This document shows, one piece after another, positions 8,453 to 16,530 of a stretch of DNA of 27,960 nt. The notes under the pieces were generated by a model. It had not been told where the DNA came from. It did no database searches and was given only the letters and a program-made list of their open reading frames with translations. The stretch spans positions 1 to 27,960 of the forward strand of contig JACVQI010000003.1 in the NCBI GenBank assembly GCA_015661095.1, read 5' to 3'. Numbering within the stretch: the stretch's first letter is position 1; each line of letters starts with the position of its first letter. Made by a program: the position numbers and the translations under genes. Source of the stretch: Gammaproteobacteria bacterium. GTDB lineage: Bacteria > Pseudomonadota > Gammaproteobacteria > Eutrophobiales > Eutrophobiaceae.

Positions 8453-9841
8453 CTAACCGGATTTTTCGACTATCCGCAGACATTCCTGGATGGAAGTTAT
8501 TTTTTCGCGAGGTTTGCCGAGCGGCTGCCCCCTGGATATTTCTTCATTATCGATCTTTTTCCAGTCCGAAAAGCTGATCGGCCGGACCTTCTTGCTGTTC
8601 AGGATGACATAAACGGCTGCGGCCCCCTGTTTGGTTTCAGAGGAATCCAGCCTGGCCAGATCCTGCAGCAGGCATTCAACGGTCGCAACGCTGTCGGCCC
8701 GATTGGTGCCGATGATGCCGGTGGGACCGCGTTTGATCCAGCCGGCGGTATAAAATTGCGGCAGGAGTTGGCCTTGCGTATCGGTGATGTGCCCGTCACG
8801 ATTGGGGAAAACCCCGCGTTTGTCATCGAAAGGCAAGCCGGTCAGGGATTTGCCCCGGTAGCCGATGCTACGAAACAGCAGACCGGCCTCCAGTTCGAAG
8901 GTTTCGCCGATACCCACGGCGGATTGGTTGAAGGGTTCGCCCTGCAAGCGGTTTTTTTCGAATATAATTTTTTCCACCCGCGAGCGCCCCTGGAGTTCAA
9001 CCGGGCTCTTCAGGAAGGTGAAATGACACTGGCGCTGTTTATCGCGGCTGGTACTCGTGGCAAACTCGCTTAACAATTCAAAGACCTTGCGGCTGCCGGC
9101 ATTGGTTTTATCCTCCAGCTCTATCCGGCTGGCATCGTTCAATTGCAATTCTGCCGGCTCAACGACTGCACCGCATACACTGAGTTCACCGAATTCCTTC
9201 AATTCCTTGGAGGTGAATTTTGCCTGGGCCGGTCCACGCCGGCCGACGATATAAATTCTGCGGATCTTGCTTTCGGCCAAAACTTCCAGGGCATGGCCGG
9301 CGATATCAGTATGGCGCAATTCATCGACGGTTTTCGACAGGATCCGGCCTACATCGGCGGCGACATTACCCTGGCCGATGATAACCGCAGTCTCGTGCGA
9401 CAGGTCAAAATGCCGGTCCCGGTAATCGGGATGACCATTATACCAGCCGACAAATTCGGTCGCGGTGTGGCTGCCAGCGAGGTTTTCCCCCGGTATCCCC
9501 AGTTTGCGGTCCGATTCGGCGCCACAGGTGAAAATTACGGCATGATAGTGACGGGCCAGTTCCTCGACACTGATGTCCCGGCCGATGCTGACATTGCCGA
9601 TAAAGTTGAATTGCGGTGCTTCGGCGATTTTCTCGTAAACCTGTATGGCCTGTTTCAATTTGGGATGATCGGGAGCGACGCCGCTGCGCACCAGCCCGAA
9701 AGGGACGGGTAGCCGTTCGAACAGGTCGATTTTAACCGTGCGTTCCGAACGTATCAGCGCTTCCGCTGCATAAAAACCACTGGGGCCGCTGCCGACAATG
9801 GCGACATACAGAGGATTGTGCTCAGTACCTACCTGCGCCAT
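8453..9841 (-). CDS. FprA/adrenodoxin-reductase-type ferredoxin-NADP+ reductase
   Basis: 462 residues. An FAD enzyme that moves electrons between NADPH and a ferredoxin in the cytosol. The FAD-binding Rossmann motif is VGSGPSGFYAAEAL (16-29), followed by the family's RLPVPFGLVRSGVAPDHP segment (43-60). The NADP-binding motif is IIGQGNVAADVGRIL (154-168), and the C-terminal FAD contact is GWIKRGPTGIIGTNRAD. Length and motif order match Mycobacterium FprA and mitochondrial adrenodoxin reductase, not the plant-type or bacterial Fpr family. The ATG at 9841 lacks a clear ribosome site. The ferredoxin gene lies 106 bases upstream on the same strand, which makes it the obvious partner. Whether this pair also serves the formate dehydrogenase genes downstream is an inference from position only. 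Confidence 0.88.
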   Translation of the reverse strand: MAQVGTEHNPLYVAIVGSGPSGFYAAEALIRSERTVKIDLFERLPVPFGLVRSGVAPDHPKLKQAIQVYEKIAEAPQFNFIGNVSIGRDISVEELARHYHAVIFTCGAESDRKLGIPGENLAGSHTATEFVGWYNGHPDYRDRHFDLSHETAVIIGQGNVAADVGRILSKTVDELRHTDIAGHALEVLAESKIRRIYIVGRRGPAQAKFTSKELKEFGELSVCGAVVEPAELQLNDASRIELEDKTNAGSRKVFELLSEFATSTSRDKQRQCHFTFLKSPVELQGRSRVEKIIFEKNRLQGEPFNQSAVGIGETFELEAGLLFRSIGYRGKSLTGLPFDDKRGVFPNRDGHITDTQGQLLPQFYTAGWIKRGPTGIIGTNRADSVATVECLLQDLARLDSSETKQGAAAVYVILNSKKVRPISFSDWKKIDNEEISRGQPLGKPREKITSIQECLRIVEKSG

Positions 9842-9947
9842 ATATGATATTTTGAGAATTTAAAAATAATTGGATGTCAATACAGTCCTGTAGCAGGGCC
9901 GTTGATGAAAATATTTTTAACTGCCGGAGAGATTCAGGATTATTTTA

Positions 9948-10253
9948 TTAAAAACCGAGTTCGGCCTTTCTTGCTTCCGCTCCGGGCAGAGGTTCCATGG
10001 ACTCAGAACAGGCGGGTAGTTCGGGGGCCTTTTCAGCGTTTATTTTTACCCAATTGCGCTTGTCTTCAGGCAGATCATCTTCCTCAAAGATAGCCTGGAC
10101 TGGACATTCCGGGATGCAGGCGCTGCAGTCTATACAGACTTCCGGATCGATATACAGCATTTCGTCGTCGTAGTGGAAACACTCCACCGGACAAACCGCC
10201 ACACAATCAGTAAACCGGCAACCTCGACAATTATCTGTTACGACTGTCGTCAT
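9948..10253 (-). CDS. fdxA: 7Fe ferredoxin (FdxA type)
   Basis: 101 residues. Small soluble electron carrier with one [3Fe-4S] and one [4Fe-4S] cluster. Cysteines are C9, C12, C17, C21 and C25 in the first half and C40, C43, C46 and C50 in the second, in the order and with the spacing of Azotobacter/Pseudomonas FdxA (NCxxCxxTDCVxVCPVxCF, then ECIDCxxCxxECP). The C-terminal tail of about 50 residues is also typical. The ATG at 10253 has an excellent AGGAGG site a few bases upstream, suggesting high expression. It is the first gene of the ferredoxin/reductase pair; the 186 bases upstream separate it from the receiver gene that ends the signalling operon. Confidence 0.92.
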   Translation of the reverse strand: MTTVVTDNCRGCRFTDCVAVCPVECFHYDDEMLYIDPEVCIDCSACIPECPVQAIFEEDDLPEDKRNWVKINAEKAPELPACSESMEPLPGAEARKAELGF

Positions 10254-10439
10254 TACCTCCTCCTCTTACATTGATTTGATTAAAGAAAACGAACGATACA
10301 GGGCTTACGACGGTGGGATTTTATCTGGATTGTAAGGAATTAGGAATAGATGAAATTGGATATTTTCAATTTTTTGTACCCTGGTTTGTGGCGGATTCGG
10401 TTTATTGATAAATATCATCGTCCTCAATCAAACCCCTGG

Positions 10440-11468
10440 TTATTTTTTTTTGGCGTATTCAGCATCAAAAATTTCGAGGTATGCGTTAAATGAGCTTATA
10501 CGATCTGTGGCCAGAGCGGGCAAAGGTGCTGGCTTGACGAATGAGCACAGAAACTTTTCATTTTCCCGGGCGACATTAGCCGGGTAAATATATTTACGCC
10601 AGTCCGGCAGACATTCCCTGGTGAAATATCCATCGGGCGTCGGAAACCAGGCCAGATGAGCACCATCATTAATGAGTTGCAACAGTTCTGTGGGAGCATC
10701 GCTAGCCTCAGCGATTTCAAACTGGGTTTTCATCACTTCTTTGGACAAGACGAACAGGAATCCGGTCCTGGCAATCGCGTCCAGCATTAATATCCCTTTT
10801 GGTTGTTCCCATAAATAGTATTCAATATATTTATTATCATTTAATACTGTGGATAACGCGTTGTTGAAATCTGTATTCGACCCGAATGAGCCGGTACTGT
10901 CCGCCAGCAATATCTGGATAGGTTTGGTTATCTCCATGAAATATTCCAGCTGCAGTTTGGTAATCGCCTGATTTAATAATATGTCCACCTCAGAATTGTT
11001 TTTGCGAATATATTGATGGATCAATCCGGCATTAAACGCCTCGACGGCGATTTTTTCGTCTGCCTTGCCGGTCAGCAGGATTTTCTTGATTTCCGGATTC
11101 CGAATGCGTTTGCAGACTTCGATGCCGTTCATTTCCGGCATGTCATAGTCAATAATAACAACGGAGATTTGTGAGAACCGGTTGGCATCATATAAAAGTC
11201 GGTGTAATTTGTTCAAATCCACGAATACTCGTTCTTCCACATCATCGAGCAGGGTAACATTGGTAAATTCGTTAAAACGATTGGTCATCGTGGCTTGCGC
11301 ATTGATCACTTGCAATGCCTGATTAACTGAACTAAATGATCGGCATGGCAACCGGGGAGCGAGCAGCAGGGAGAAATGCTTGAGAAAACCCGGGTCGTCG
11401 TCCAGTAACACCGCGTTGGTAGGGAAATAAAACGGCGAGAAGGATCGATCCATGATTGAATGTTTCAT
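10440..11468 (-). CDS. Response regulator receiver protein with uncharacterised C-terminal domain (PhcQ position)
   Basis: 342 residues. Residues about 18-170 are a receiver domain with acidic pocket D23-D25, phosphoacceptor D107 in VVIIDYDMPEMNG, switch T133 in ILLTGK and conserved K156 in YIRKN. The phosphoacceptor is farther from the acidic pocket than usual, because about 30 to 40 extra residues (roughly 60-95) sit between the first and third strands. Residues about 183-342 match no domain I know: they contain LLADSTGSFGSN, many aromatics (IEYYLWEQP, WFPTPDGYF, DWRKYIYP) and no helix-turn-helix. It is the last gene of the operon, 18 bases after the second receiver-kinase gene, the position of phcQ in Ralstonia phcBSRQ. 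It is a candidate output or phosphate-sink protein. Homology to PhcQ itself was not tested. Confidence 0.75.
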   Translation of the reverse strand: MKHSIMDRSFSPFYFPTNAVLLDDDPGFLKHFSLLLAPRLPCRSFSSVNQALQVINAQATMTNRFNEFTNVTLLDDVEERVFVDLNKLHRLLYDANRFSQISVVIIDYDMPEMNGIEVCKRIRNPEIKKILLTGKADEKIAVEAFNAGLIHQYIRKNNSEVDILLNQAITKLQLEYFMEITKPIQILLADSTGSFGSNTDFNNALSTVLNDNKYIEYYLWEQPKGILMLDAIARTGFLFVLSKEVMKTQFEIAEASDAPTELLQLINDGAHLAWFPTPDGYFTRECLPDWRKYIYPANVARENEKFLCSFVKPAPLPALATDRISSFNAYLEIFDAEYAKKK

Positions 11469-11486
11469 ATTTATCTTTTGTTCAGG

Positions 11487-12647
11487 TTATTCCGGCAAAA
11501 CTTCAAAGCGCTGAAATATTTCTTCCTGCCAGTCTGACGGAAGTTCCGGTGTCGCGATGTCCGTCTGTCTGTAGGGCAGGTGTATCTTCCAGTCTGTACC
11601 GGTAGTTGTATTTTCGGTTTGTATACTGCCGCCATGATGATAACAAATATAATACAAGCACAGAAGCGGAGCTGGGACATTCAGGAGTGATAAAGTATGG
11701 AATTGCATGCCGGAATGGATATGGATCTGCAAATCCGAATCAATCCGCGATATGGTTATGTGTTTGGCTCCGTTACCTGTCCGGATGTAAATTTGTTCAA
11801 GCAATATTTGTAATAGTTTTTCCATTAAAACCGCATTGGCTTCGATGGTTACATCATCTGTTTGGGATATGAGTTTGATGCCAGCAGGGGTTGTCCCGCT
11901 GACAGCCTTGAATTTTTCGATGATATTAAATGGCTCGAACTTCAAATTATTATCGCTGATGATATCCTTTTGAATGACGGTAGCCAGTGTCAGAATGGCT
12001 TCTATTTCCGATTTAATCATCTGCGTCAGGTCGTAATTAAAACTATTTCCAGTGGTTACCTTCAAATTTTCCGGCAGCTGTAGTAAGCATGCCCGGATGG
12101 CGTGTACCGCATTCCTGATATGAGTCATACCGGCTGATAAGATAATCAGATCTTTGGCCCGGTTGAAGCTCATAACCCTCTGAATAACGCTGAGTTTTTC
12201 TCTCCTGAGCTGTTCTCTTTCCTGGTTGAGTATGAAATAACGCAGGGCCTGGCGTATTTCCAGCTCCAGAAAATTAATATCCCACGGTTTTGGGATATAG
12301 CGCATTATTTCGCCCCGGTTTACAGCTTCGATGGCGTCATTCAGTTCAGAGTAAGCAGTGGTCAGCAGCCTTACAATATGCGGATAGGTTTCACGCGAAT
12401 ATTTCAACAATTCAACGCCTTTTTCCACCGGCATGCGTTGATCAGAGATTAATACGCCAATTTCAGTGGCTTTCTCATCGAGAATCGCCCGGGCCTCAGC
12501 GGTGCTGATTGCTGTCAGTATTTTGTAGTCTCTGGAGAAATAACGGCTGAAATATTTCAGTGATTTCTCCTCATCATCCACGTAGAGGATGTAGTAATCC
12601 TTTGCTGAACGGATAGTATTCATGGGCTTGGCTTCATTTTGATTCAT
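11487..12647 (-). CDS. PhcR-like receiver protein with degenerate histidine kinase domain
   Basis: About 386 residues from the ATG at 12647; numbering here counts from a TTG three codons upstream (12656). The receiver has D27-D28, phosphoacceptor D72 in VLISDQRMP and K123 in YIPKPW. It is about two thirds identical by eye to the receiver of the gene just upstream. The C-terminal half still follows a kinase layout, but the H-box is reduced to MTHIRNAV (H179, no E-L-R-T-P), and the ATP-binding N box and DxGxG motif are missing (LLEQIYIRTG where NLIxNA is expected). It should therefore receive phosphate but not phosphorylate. The 5' end overlaps the upstream gene by 14 bases, so translation is probably coupled; an ATG at 12623 is an alternative start. 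Confidence 0.78.
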   Translation of the reverse strand: MNQNEAKPMNTIRSAKDYYILYVDDEEKSLKYFSRYFSRDYKILTAISTAEARAILDEKATEIGVLISDQRMPVEKGVELLKYSRETYPHIVRLLTTAYSELNDAIEAVNRGEIMRYIPKPWDINFLELEIRQALRYFILNQEREQLRREKLSVIQRVMSFNRAKDLIILSAGMTHIRNAVHAIRACLLQLPENLKVTTGNSFNYDLTQMIKSEIEAILTLATVIQKDIISDNNLKFEPFNIIEKFKAVSGTTPAGIKLISQTDDVTIEANAVLMEKLLQILLEQIYIRTGNGAKHITISRIDSDLQIHIHSGMQFHTLSLLNVPAPLLCLYYICYHHGGSIQTENTTTGTDWKIHLPYRQTDIATPELPSDWQEEIFQRFEVLPE

Positions 12648-13839
12648 TTCCGGCAATGGCCGGGAAACTCATTACGAATTCAGTGTAGAGACCTGGCTCC
12701 GACAGACATTTAATGCCTGCATTAAATTGCGCCATAACATTTTTACAGAACGCAAGACCAATGCCAATATTACCTTCGGATTGATTGCCCCGGATCGAGT
12801 AAAAACTATCGAATATGTGGGGTATGACTGTGGCATCGATGCCAGGGCCGGTGTCATTGAAATAAACAAGATTCTGTTTGTCACCGGGTCGAATTGAAAT
12901 GGTTATCAATCCCTTGTTACCGTTGACAGCAATCGCATAGAGGGCGTTCTTAATCAGATTGTAAAAGACATGAACCATCAGCTGACGCACTCCTTTGAAT
13001 TGAAAATCTTCGTGACCGGATACTGTGATCATTTGCGCCTGATTTTCTCGATAGGGATATCTCTGCAAAGACTCATTCAAACAATCGCGCATCGAGAGCA
13101 AGGCAAATGCATCCGGCTCAATAACAACCCCTTTAATTTTTGTCAGGAGAATATCGATAATGGTCAATGAATTGTTGGATTCCATTATTATGTCAGACAA
13201 GGTATCACTCAGCGTTGCCAGGTGTGAATCACGTATCGGTTCCCTATCATCTTCCGGCAAGCGGTTTTTTTTATAAGCTGCTACCAGGCTCGGCATGAAG
13301 TTGGCGGTGCCTTTGGCGGCGGCAAGAATACTCAACAGTGGGGTTCTTAATTCGTGCGCGATGTTTCCCGCAATTTGGAACATGGCCTGGCGTTTCCCCA
13401 CCAGTAAATTGCGCTCCTGCTCACGCGCCAGAAATAAATTCATGGCATCAACCAGGTGGTCGTGTAATTTGTCGATATCCCAGGGTTTGGTGATATAACG
13501 GAATATCTCTCCAGTATTGACTGCTTCAATAGCGTCGCCCAGATCGGTGTAGGCGGTGGTCAGTAAGCGGACAATATGCGGATATTTTTCCCGGCTGTAT
13601 TTTAACAGGTCGACGCCCTTTTGTTTTGGCATCCGCTGGTCGGTTATGAGTACCGCAATTTCATCAGCTTGCTGGTCGATGAGGCGTGAGGCACTCTCGA
13701 CATCTGTTGAGGTAATGATACGAAAGTCATAGGAGAAAACCCTGGAAAAGTATTTCAGGGATTTTTCCTCGTCGTCTACAAACAGGATTGCGGAACGTTT
13801 GTAATCGAGTGGATTGGCTATTTCCATATTGGTGTCCAT
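12634..13839 (-). CDS. PhcR-like receiver-histidine kinase protein
   Basis: 401 residues, cytosolic. Order is receiver then kinase, the reverse of a usual hybrid kinase and the same as Ralstonia PhcR. Receiver: D22-D23, phosphoacceptor D67 in VLITDQRMP, T94/T95 in LLTTAY and K118 in YITKPW, a receiver type often seen in RpfG-like regulators. Kinase: H162 in GNIAHELRTP, N box NLIKNALYAI (294-303), G1 box DTGPGI (329-334) and G2 box GIGIGLAF, so it looks active. The arrangement suggests a protein that takes phosphate from the membrane kinase and whose own kinase activity is set by that state. It lies 57 bases after the hybrid kinase gene and overlaps the next paralogue. Starts at ATG 13839 or 13827 are both possible. 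Confidence 0.82.
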   Translation of the reverse strand: MDTNMEIANPLDYKRSAILFVDDEEKSLKYFSRVFSYDFRIITSTDVESASRLIDQQADEIAVLITDQRMPKQKGVDLLKYSREKYPHIVRLLTTAYTDLGDAIEAVNTGEIFRYITKPWDIDKLHDHLVDAMNLFLAREQERNLLVGKRQAMFQIAGNIAHELRTPLLSILAAAKGTANFMPSLVAAYKKNRLPEDDREPIRDSHLATLSDTLSDIIMESNNSLTIIDILLTKIKGVVIEPDAFALLSMRDCLNESLQRYPYRENQAQMITVSGHEDFQFKGVRQLMVHVFYNLIKNALYAIAVNGNKGLITISIRPGDKQNLVYFNDTGPGIDATVIPHIFDSFYSIRGNQSEGNIGIGLAFCKNVMAQFNAGIKCLSEPGLYTEFVMSFPAIAGNESK

Positions 13840-13896
13840 TAGTCCTGTTGCTGCTCCGGTTAAGTACAGGATGTACAGTTTACATATTATAGAATT

Positions 13897-16530
13897 TTAT
13901 TTTACCGCATGTAGTTCTATCTGTTCATGACTGGATTCAATTTGCCCGGCCAGCGGCAAATCAAAGCAAAATTCAGTCCATTTCTCCGGTTCGCTTGTTG
14001 CCGTGAGTTTGCCGCCATGATTCTGGACAATGGTATGGCAAATACTTAATCCCAGGCCCATACCTTCACCGACATCCCGAGATGTATAAAAGGGGTCGAA
14101 AATATTTGCTATCACATCCTTTTTAATACCAATGCCATTATCACGCAAATATATATGCAGTCTGTCATTTTGCGCTTCAGTGGTTACGGTTATTTCACCT
14201 GTTTCCGGTTTGCGTACCGCAGTGATTGCCTTGCTGGCATTGCTCAGCAGATTAATCAATACCTGAACAATACTTCCGTGAGATCCGAATATTTCATCAC
14301 CAGGTTGCAGATTCCTTATTATACGGATGTCTCCTATTTCCTTTGACGTAAAACGTATGGCGTTGGTTAACGCCTCACTGAAATGGAATACTTCCTGTTT
14401 ATTGGTTTCGGACGGATGGGCGAAAATCTGCAATTCACCGATAATCGTTTTAATCCTGTTCATACCTTCATCGATATCGTGGAAAGCCTCCTGTAGTAAT
14501 TCATCAGTTTTTAACGCCGGTTCATGTTTGACAAATTGAAGGGCAGTTAATGAATAATTCAGTGGATTGTTAATTTCATGCAACAAACCAGCAGTTAACC
14601 TGCCCAGGGCGTTGATTTTTTCACTGTGAATCAATTGTGACTGTGTTTGCTTTAGTGTGAGTAAGGCATGTTCCAGTTCCTTGTTATGAATTCTCAATTT
14701 GTTTTCCAGATCGGCGGTTTGCAGAAGATTACGCAAACGTGTCTGAACTTCCACTTTGCTGAAAGGCTTGGTCAGGAAATCATCAGCCCCGTTTTTCAGC
14801 GCACTGATCTTCGCTTCTTCATCGATGCGCGCTGTTAGCAGCATGATTTTAATATGCCGGGTATCATTATTATCTTTCAGATTCTTGCAGACCTCCAGAC
14901 CATCAAGTTTTGGTAACATTAGATCCAGCAGCATCAAGTCCGGGTTATATACTTTTGCGAATTTCAGAGCTTGTTCTCCATCTACTGCTTCCATGACACG
15001 GTAATTATTTTCCATGGTACCGATCAAATAGCTTCTTATATCGGGTTCATCGTCGACGATCAGCACTAAATGTCCAGTTCCGGCAGGTACTATAGGGTCA
15101 GTAATTGCAGGAGTGGGTTTTGTAATGACCCGGGCCGTTTTGCTTGTAATAGGATTAATTATTGCTACGGGATTCGATTTGCTCAGATCAACATCATTTG
15201 CTGTGTGATACAAATGTTCCGATACGGGAAAATTCACCTGCATGGTTGTTCCGGTCCCTACTTTGCTGGTTACGGATATTTGCCCCTGCATCTGCTCGGT
15301 TAATTCTTTGACCAGTGCCAGGCCCAACCCCGTGCCTTGAGACCGGTGTGTGCTTGAATTTCCAGCCTGATGGAAGCGATCGAATATATACGGCAGATCC
15401 GCTTCGCTGATACCGATTCCAGTATCTGAAATTTTGATGATTACATGAGGATGTTCATATTGCTCCACAACGGTTATTGAACCGCCCGGTTGGGTAAATT
15501 TAATGGCGTTACCTATCAAGTTAATAAAGATTCTTTCCAGCAGATAAGAGTCGGCAATGATGATATTGCCACCGGCTTCAAGTTGTTTGGAAAGCTTGAT
15601 CTGATGGGATTCCGCCAGATGGCGCATTGAATCCACCATGGCTGCCAGGAATTTATCGATTTCTACCGGTTCACCATGGTATTGCATCTTGCCTTCTTCC
15701 AGTTTGATAACGTCAAGCAGGTCATTAACCAGTCTGAGCAGACGCAAGGCATTGGAGTGAGCAGTTTTAACAAGACTGTTTATCTTCTCGTCAAAAGTTG
15801 ATGAGTTTTGTAACAGATCCTGAATTGGAGCGAGAATCAGGGTTAATGGAGTTCTTAACTCATGACTGATGTTGGCAAAGAAACGCGACTTCAAACGGTC
15901 CATCTCCTCCAGTTCCCTGTTTCTCTTATCCAGTTCCTGCCTTAGTTCAAAATCGTTAATCCTGGCCCGGGAGTTAAAATAACTTGCAGTGACGGCGATA
16001 ATTCCGCTAAGCAGCACAAAATAACTGTTGTTAAACAGGATGTCCCATTCATTGAAGGTGCCAATAATAAACCCGTGCAACAGACAGCTGCTGAAGTACA
16101 TTATCAAGGTAAAAATACTAACGGCGAGCGTTTCCATGACCGTCCAGGGTAAGAGAATTCCGGCACCTAATATCATCAGGCTTAGTGCCGTGTGATATCG
16201 GGAAGTTACACCCTCGGAAAACAGCATCATCGTGCAGAAGGCCATATTAAGCGTTATTAGCAGCAGTACGCCCAGCAACTTTATATGTTTTTTCCCTAAA
16301 TCCGTGTTGAGGAGCAGGTAAATACAGCCAAGCAGTAGAATAACTATAATTCTTATAACGATAAAATCCCGCGTTAATTCCGGATACAACAGATTATCCA
16401 GAAATCCGCCGATAGGCATCAGCACTGCGCCGAGCAGACAGCCTATTTTAGTTCGACTTATGCGCAGTTGCAGATCTTCGGCCAAATACGAGGAGGAAAG
16501 AAGTGACTGCATTTCTGGTGGGGTAACCAT
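13897..16530 (-). CDS. Six-TM hybrid histidine kinase with two kinase cores (PhcS position)
   Basis: 877 residues. Six hydrophobic segments can be placed at about 26-46, 55-75, 83-105, 113-130, 132-155 and 169-186, with only short loops and no periplasmic domain, so any ligand is probably lipophilic or sensed in the membrane. A short coiled coil leads to a first kinase core: H223 in NISHELRTP, N box NLIGNAIKF, G1 DTGIGI (369-374), G2 GTGLGLAL. Then a receiver (487-605) with D493-D494, phosphoacceptor D536 in MLLDLMLP, T566 and K588. A coiled coil is followed by a second complete core with H651 in LLHEINNPLN, N box NLLSNASKA, G1 DNGIGI (797-802) and GEGMGLGLS. The ATG overlaps the stop of the methyltransferase gene by one base (TAATG), so the two are translationally coupled. 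It is the likely receptor for the methyltransferase product, as PhcS is in Ralstonia; the ligand is inferred. Confidence 0.85.
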   Translation of the reverse strand: MVTPPEMQSLLSSSYLAEDLQLRISRTKIGCLLGAVLMPIGGFLDNLLYPELTRDFIVIRIIVILLLGCIYLLLNTDLGKKHIKLLGVLLLITLNMAFCTMMLFSEGVTSRYHTALSLMILGAGILLPWTVMETLAVSIFTLIMYFSSCLLHGFIIGTFNEWDILFNNSYFVLLSGIIAVTASYFNSRARINDFELRQELDKRNRELEEMDRLKSRFFANISHELRTPLTLILAPIQDLLQNSSTFDEKINSLVKTAHSNALRLLRLVNDLLDVIKLEEGKMQYHGEPVEIDKFLAAMVDSMRHLAESHQIKLSKQLEAGGNIIIADSYLLERIFINLIGNAIKFTQPGGSITVVEQYEHPHVIIKISDTGIGISEADLPYIFDRFHQAGNSSTHRSQGTGLGLALVKELTEQMQGQISVTSKVGTGTTMQVNFPVSEHLYHTANDVDLSKSNPVAIINPITSKTARVITKPTPAITDPIVPAGTGHLVLIVDDEPDIRSYLIGTMENNYRVMEAVDGEQALKFAKVYNPDLMLLDLMLPKLDGLEVCKNLKDNNDTRHIKIMLLTARIDEEAKISALKNGADDFLTKPFSKVEVQTRLRNLLQTADLENKLRIHNKELEHALLTLKQTQSQLIHSEKINALGRLTAGLLHEINNPLNYSLTALQFVKHEPALKTDELLQEAFHDIDEGMNRIKTIIGELQIFAHPSETNKQEVFHFSEALTNAIRFTSKEIGDIRIIRNLQPGDEIFGSHGSIVQVLINLLSNASKAITAVRKPETGEITVTTEAQNDRLHIYLRDNGIGIKKDVIANIFDPFYTSRDVGEGMGLGLSICHTIVQNHGGKLTATSEPEKWTEFCFDLPLAGQIESSHEQIELHAVK

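Noticed and set aside
10254..10439. Promoter or terminator between fdxA and the signalling operon
   Set aside because: AT-rich hexamers exist but none has good -35/-10 spacing, and no stem with a T-run was found.
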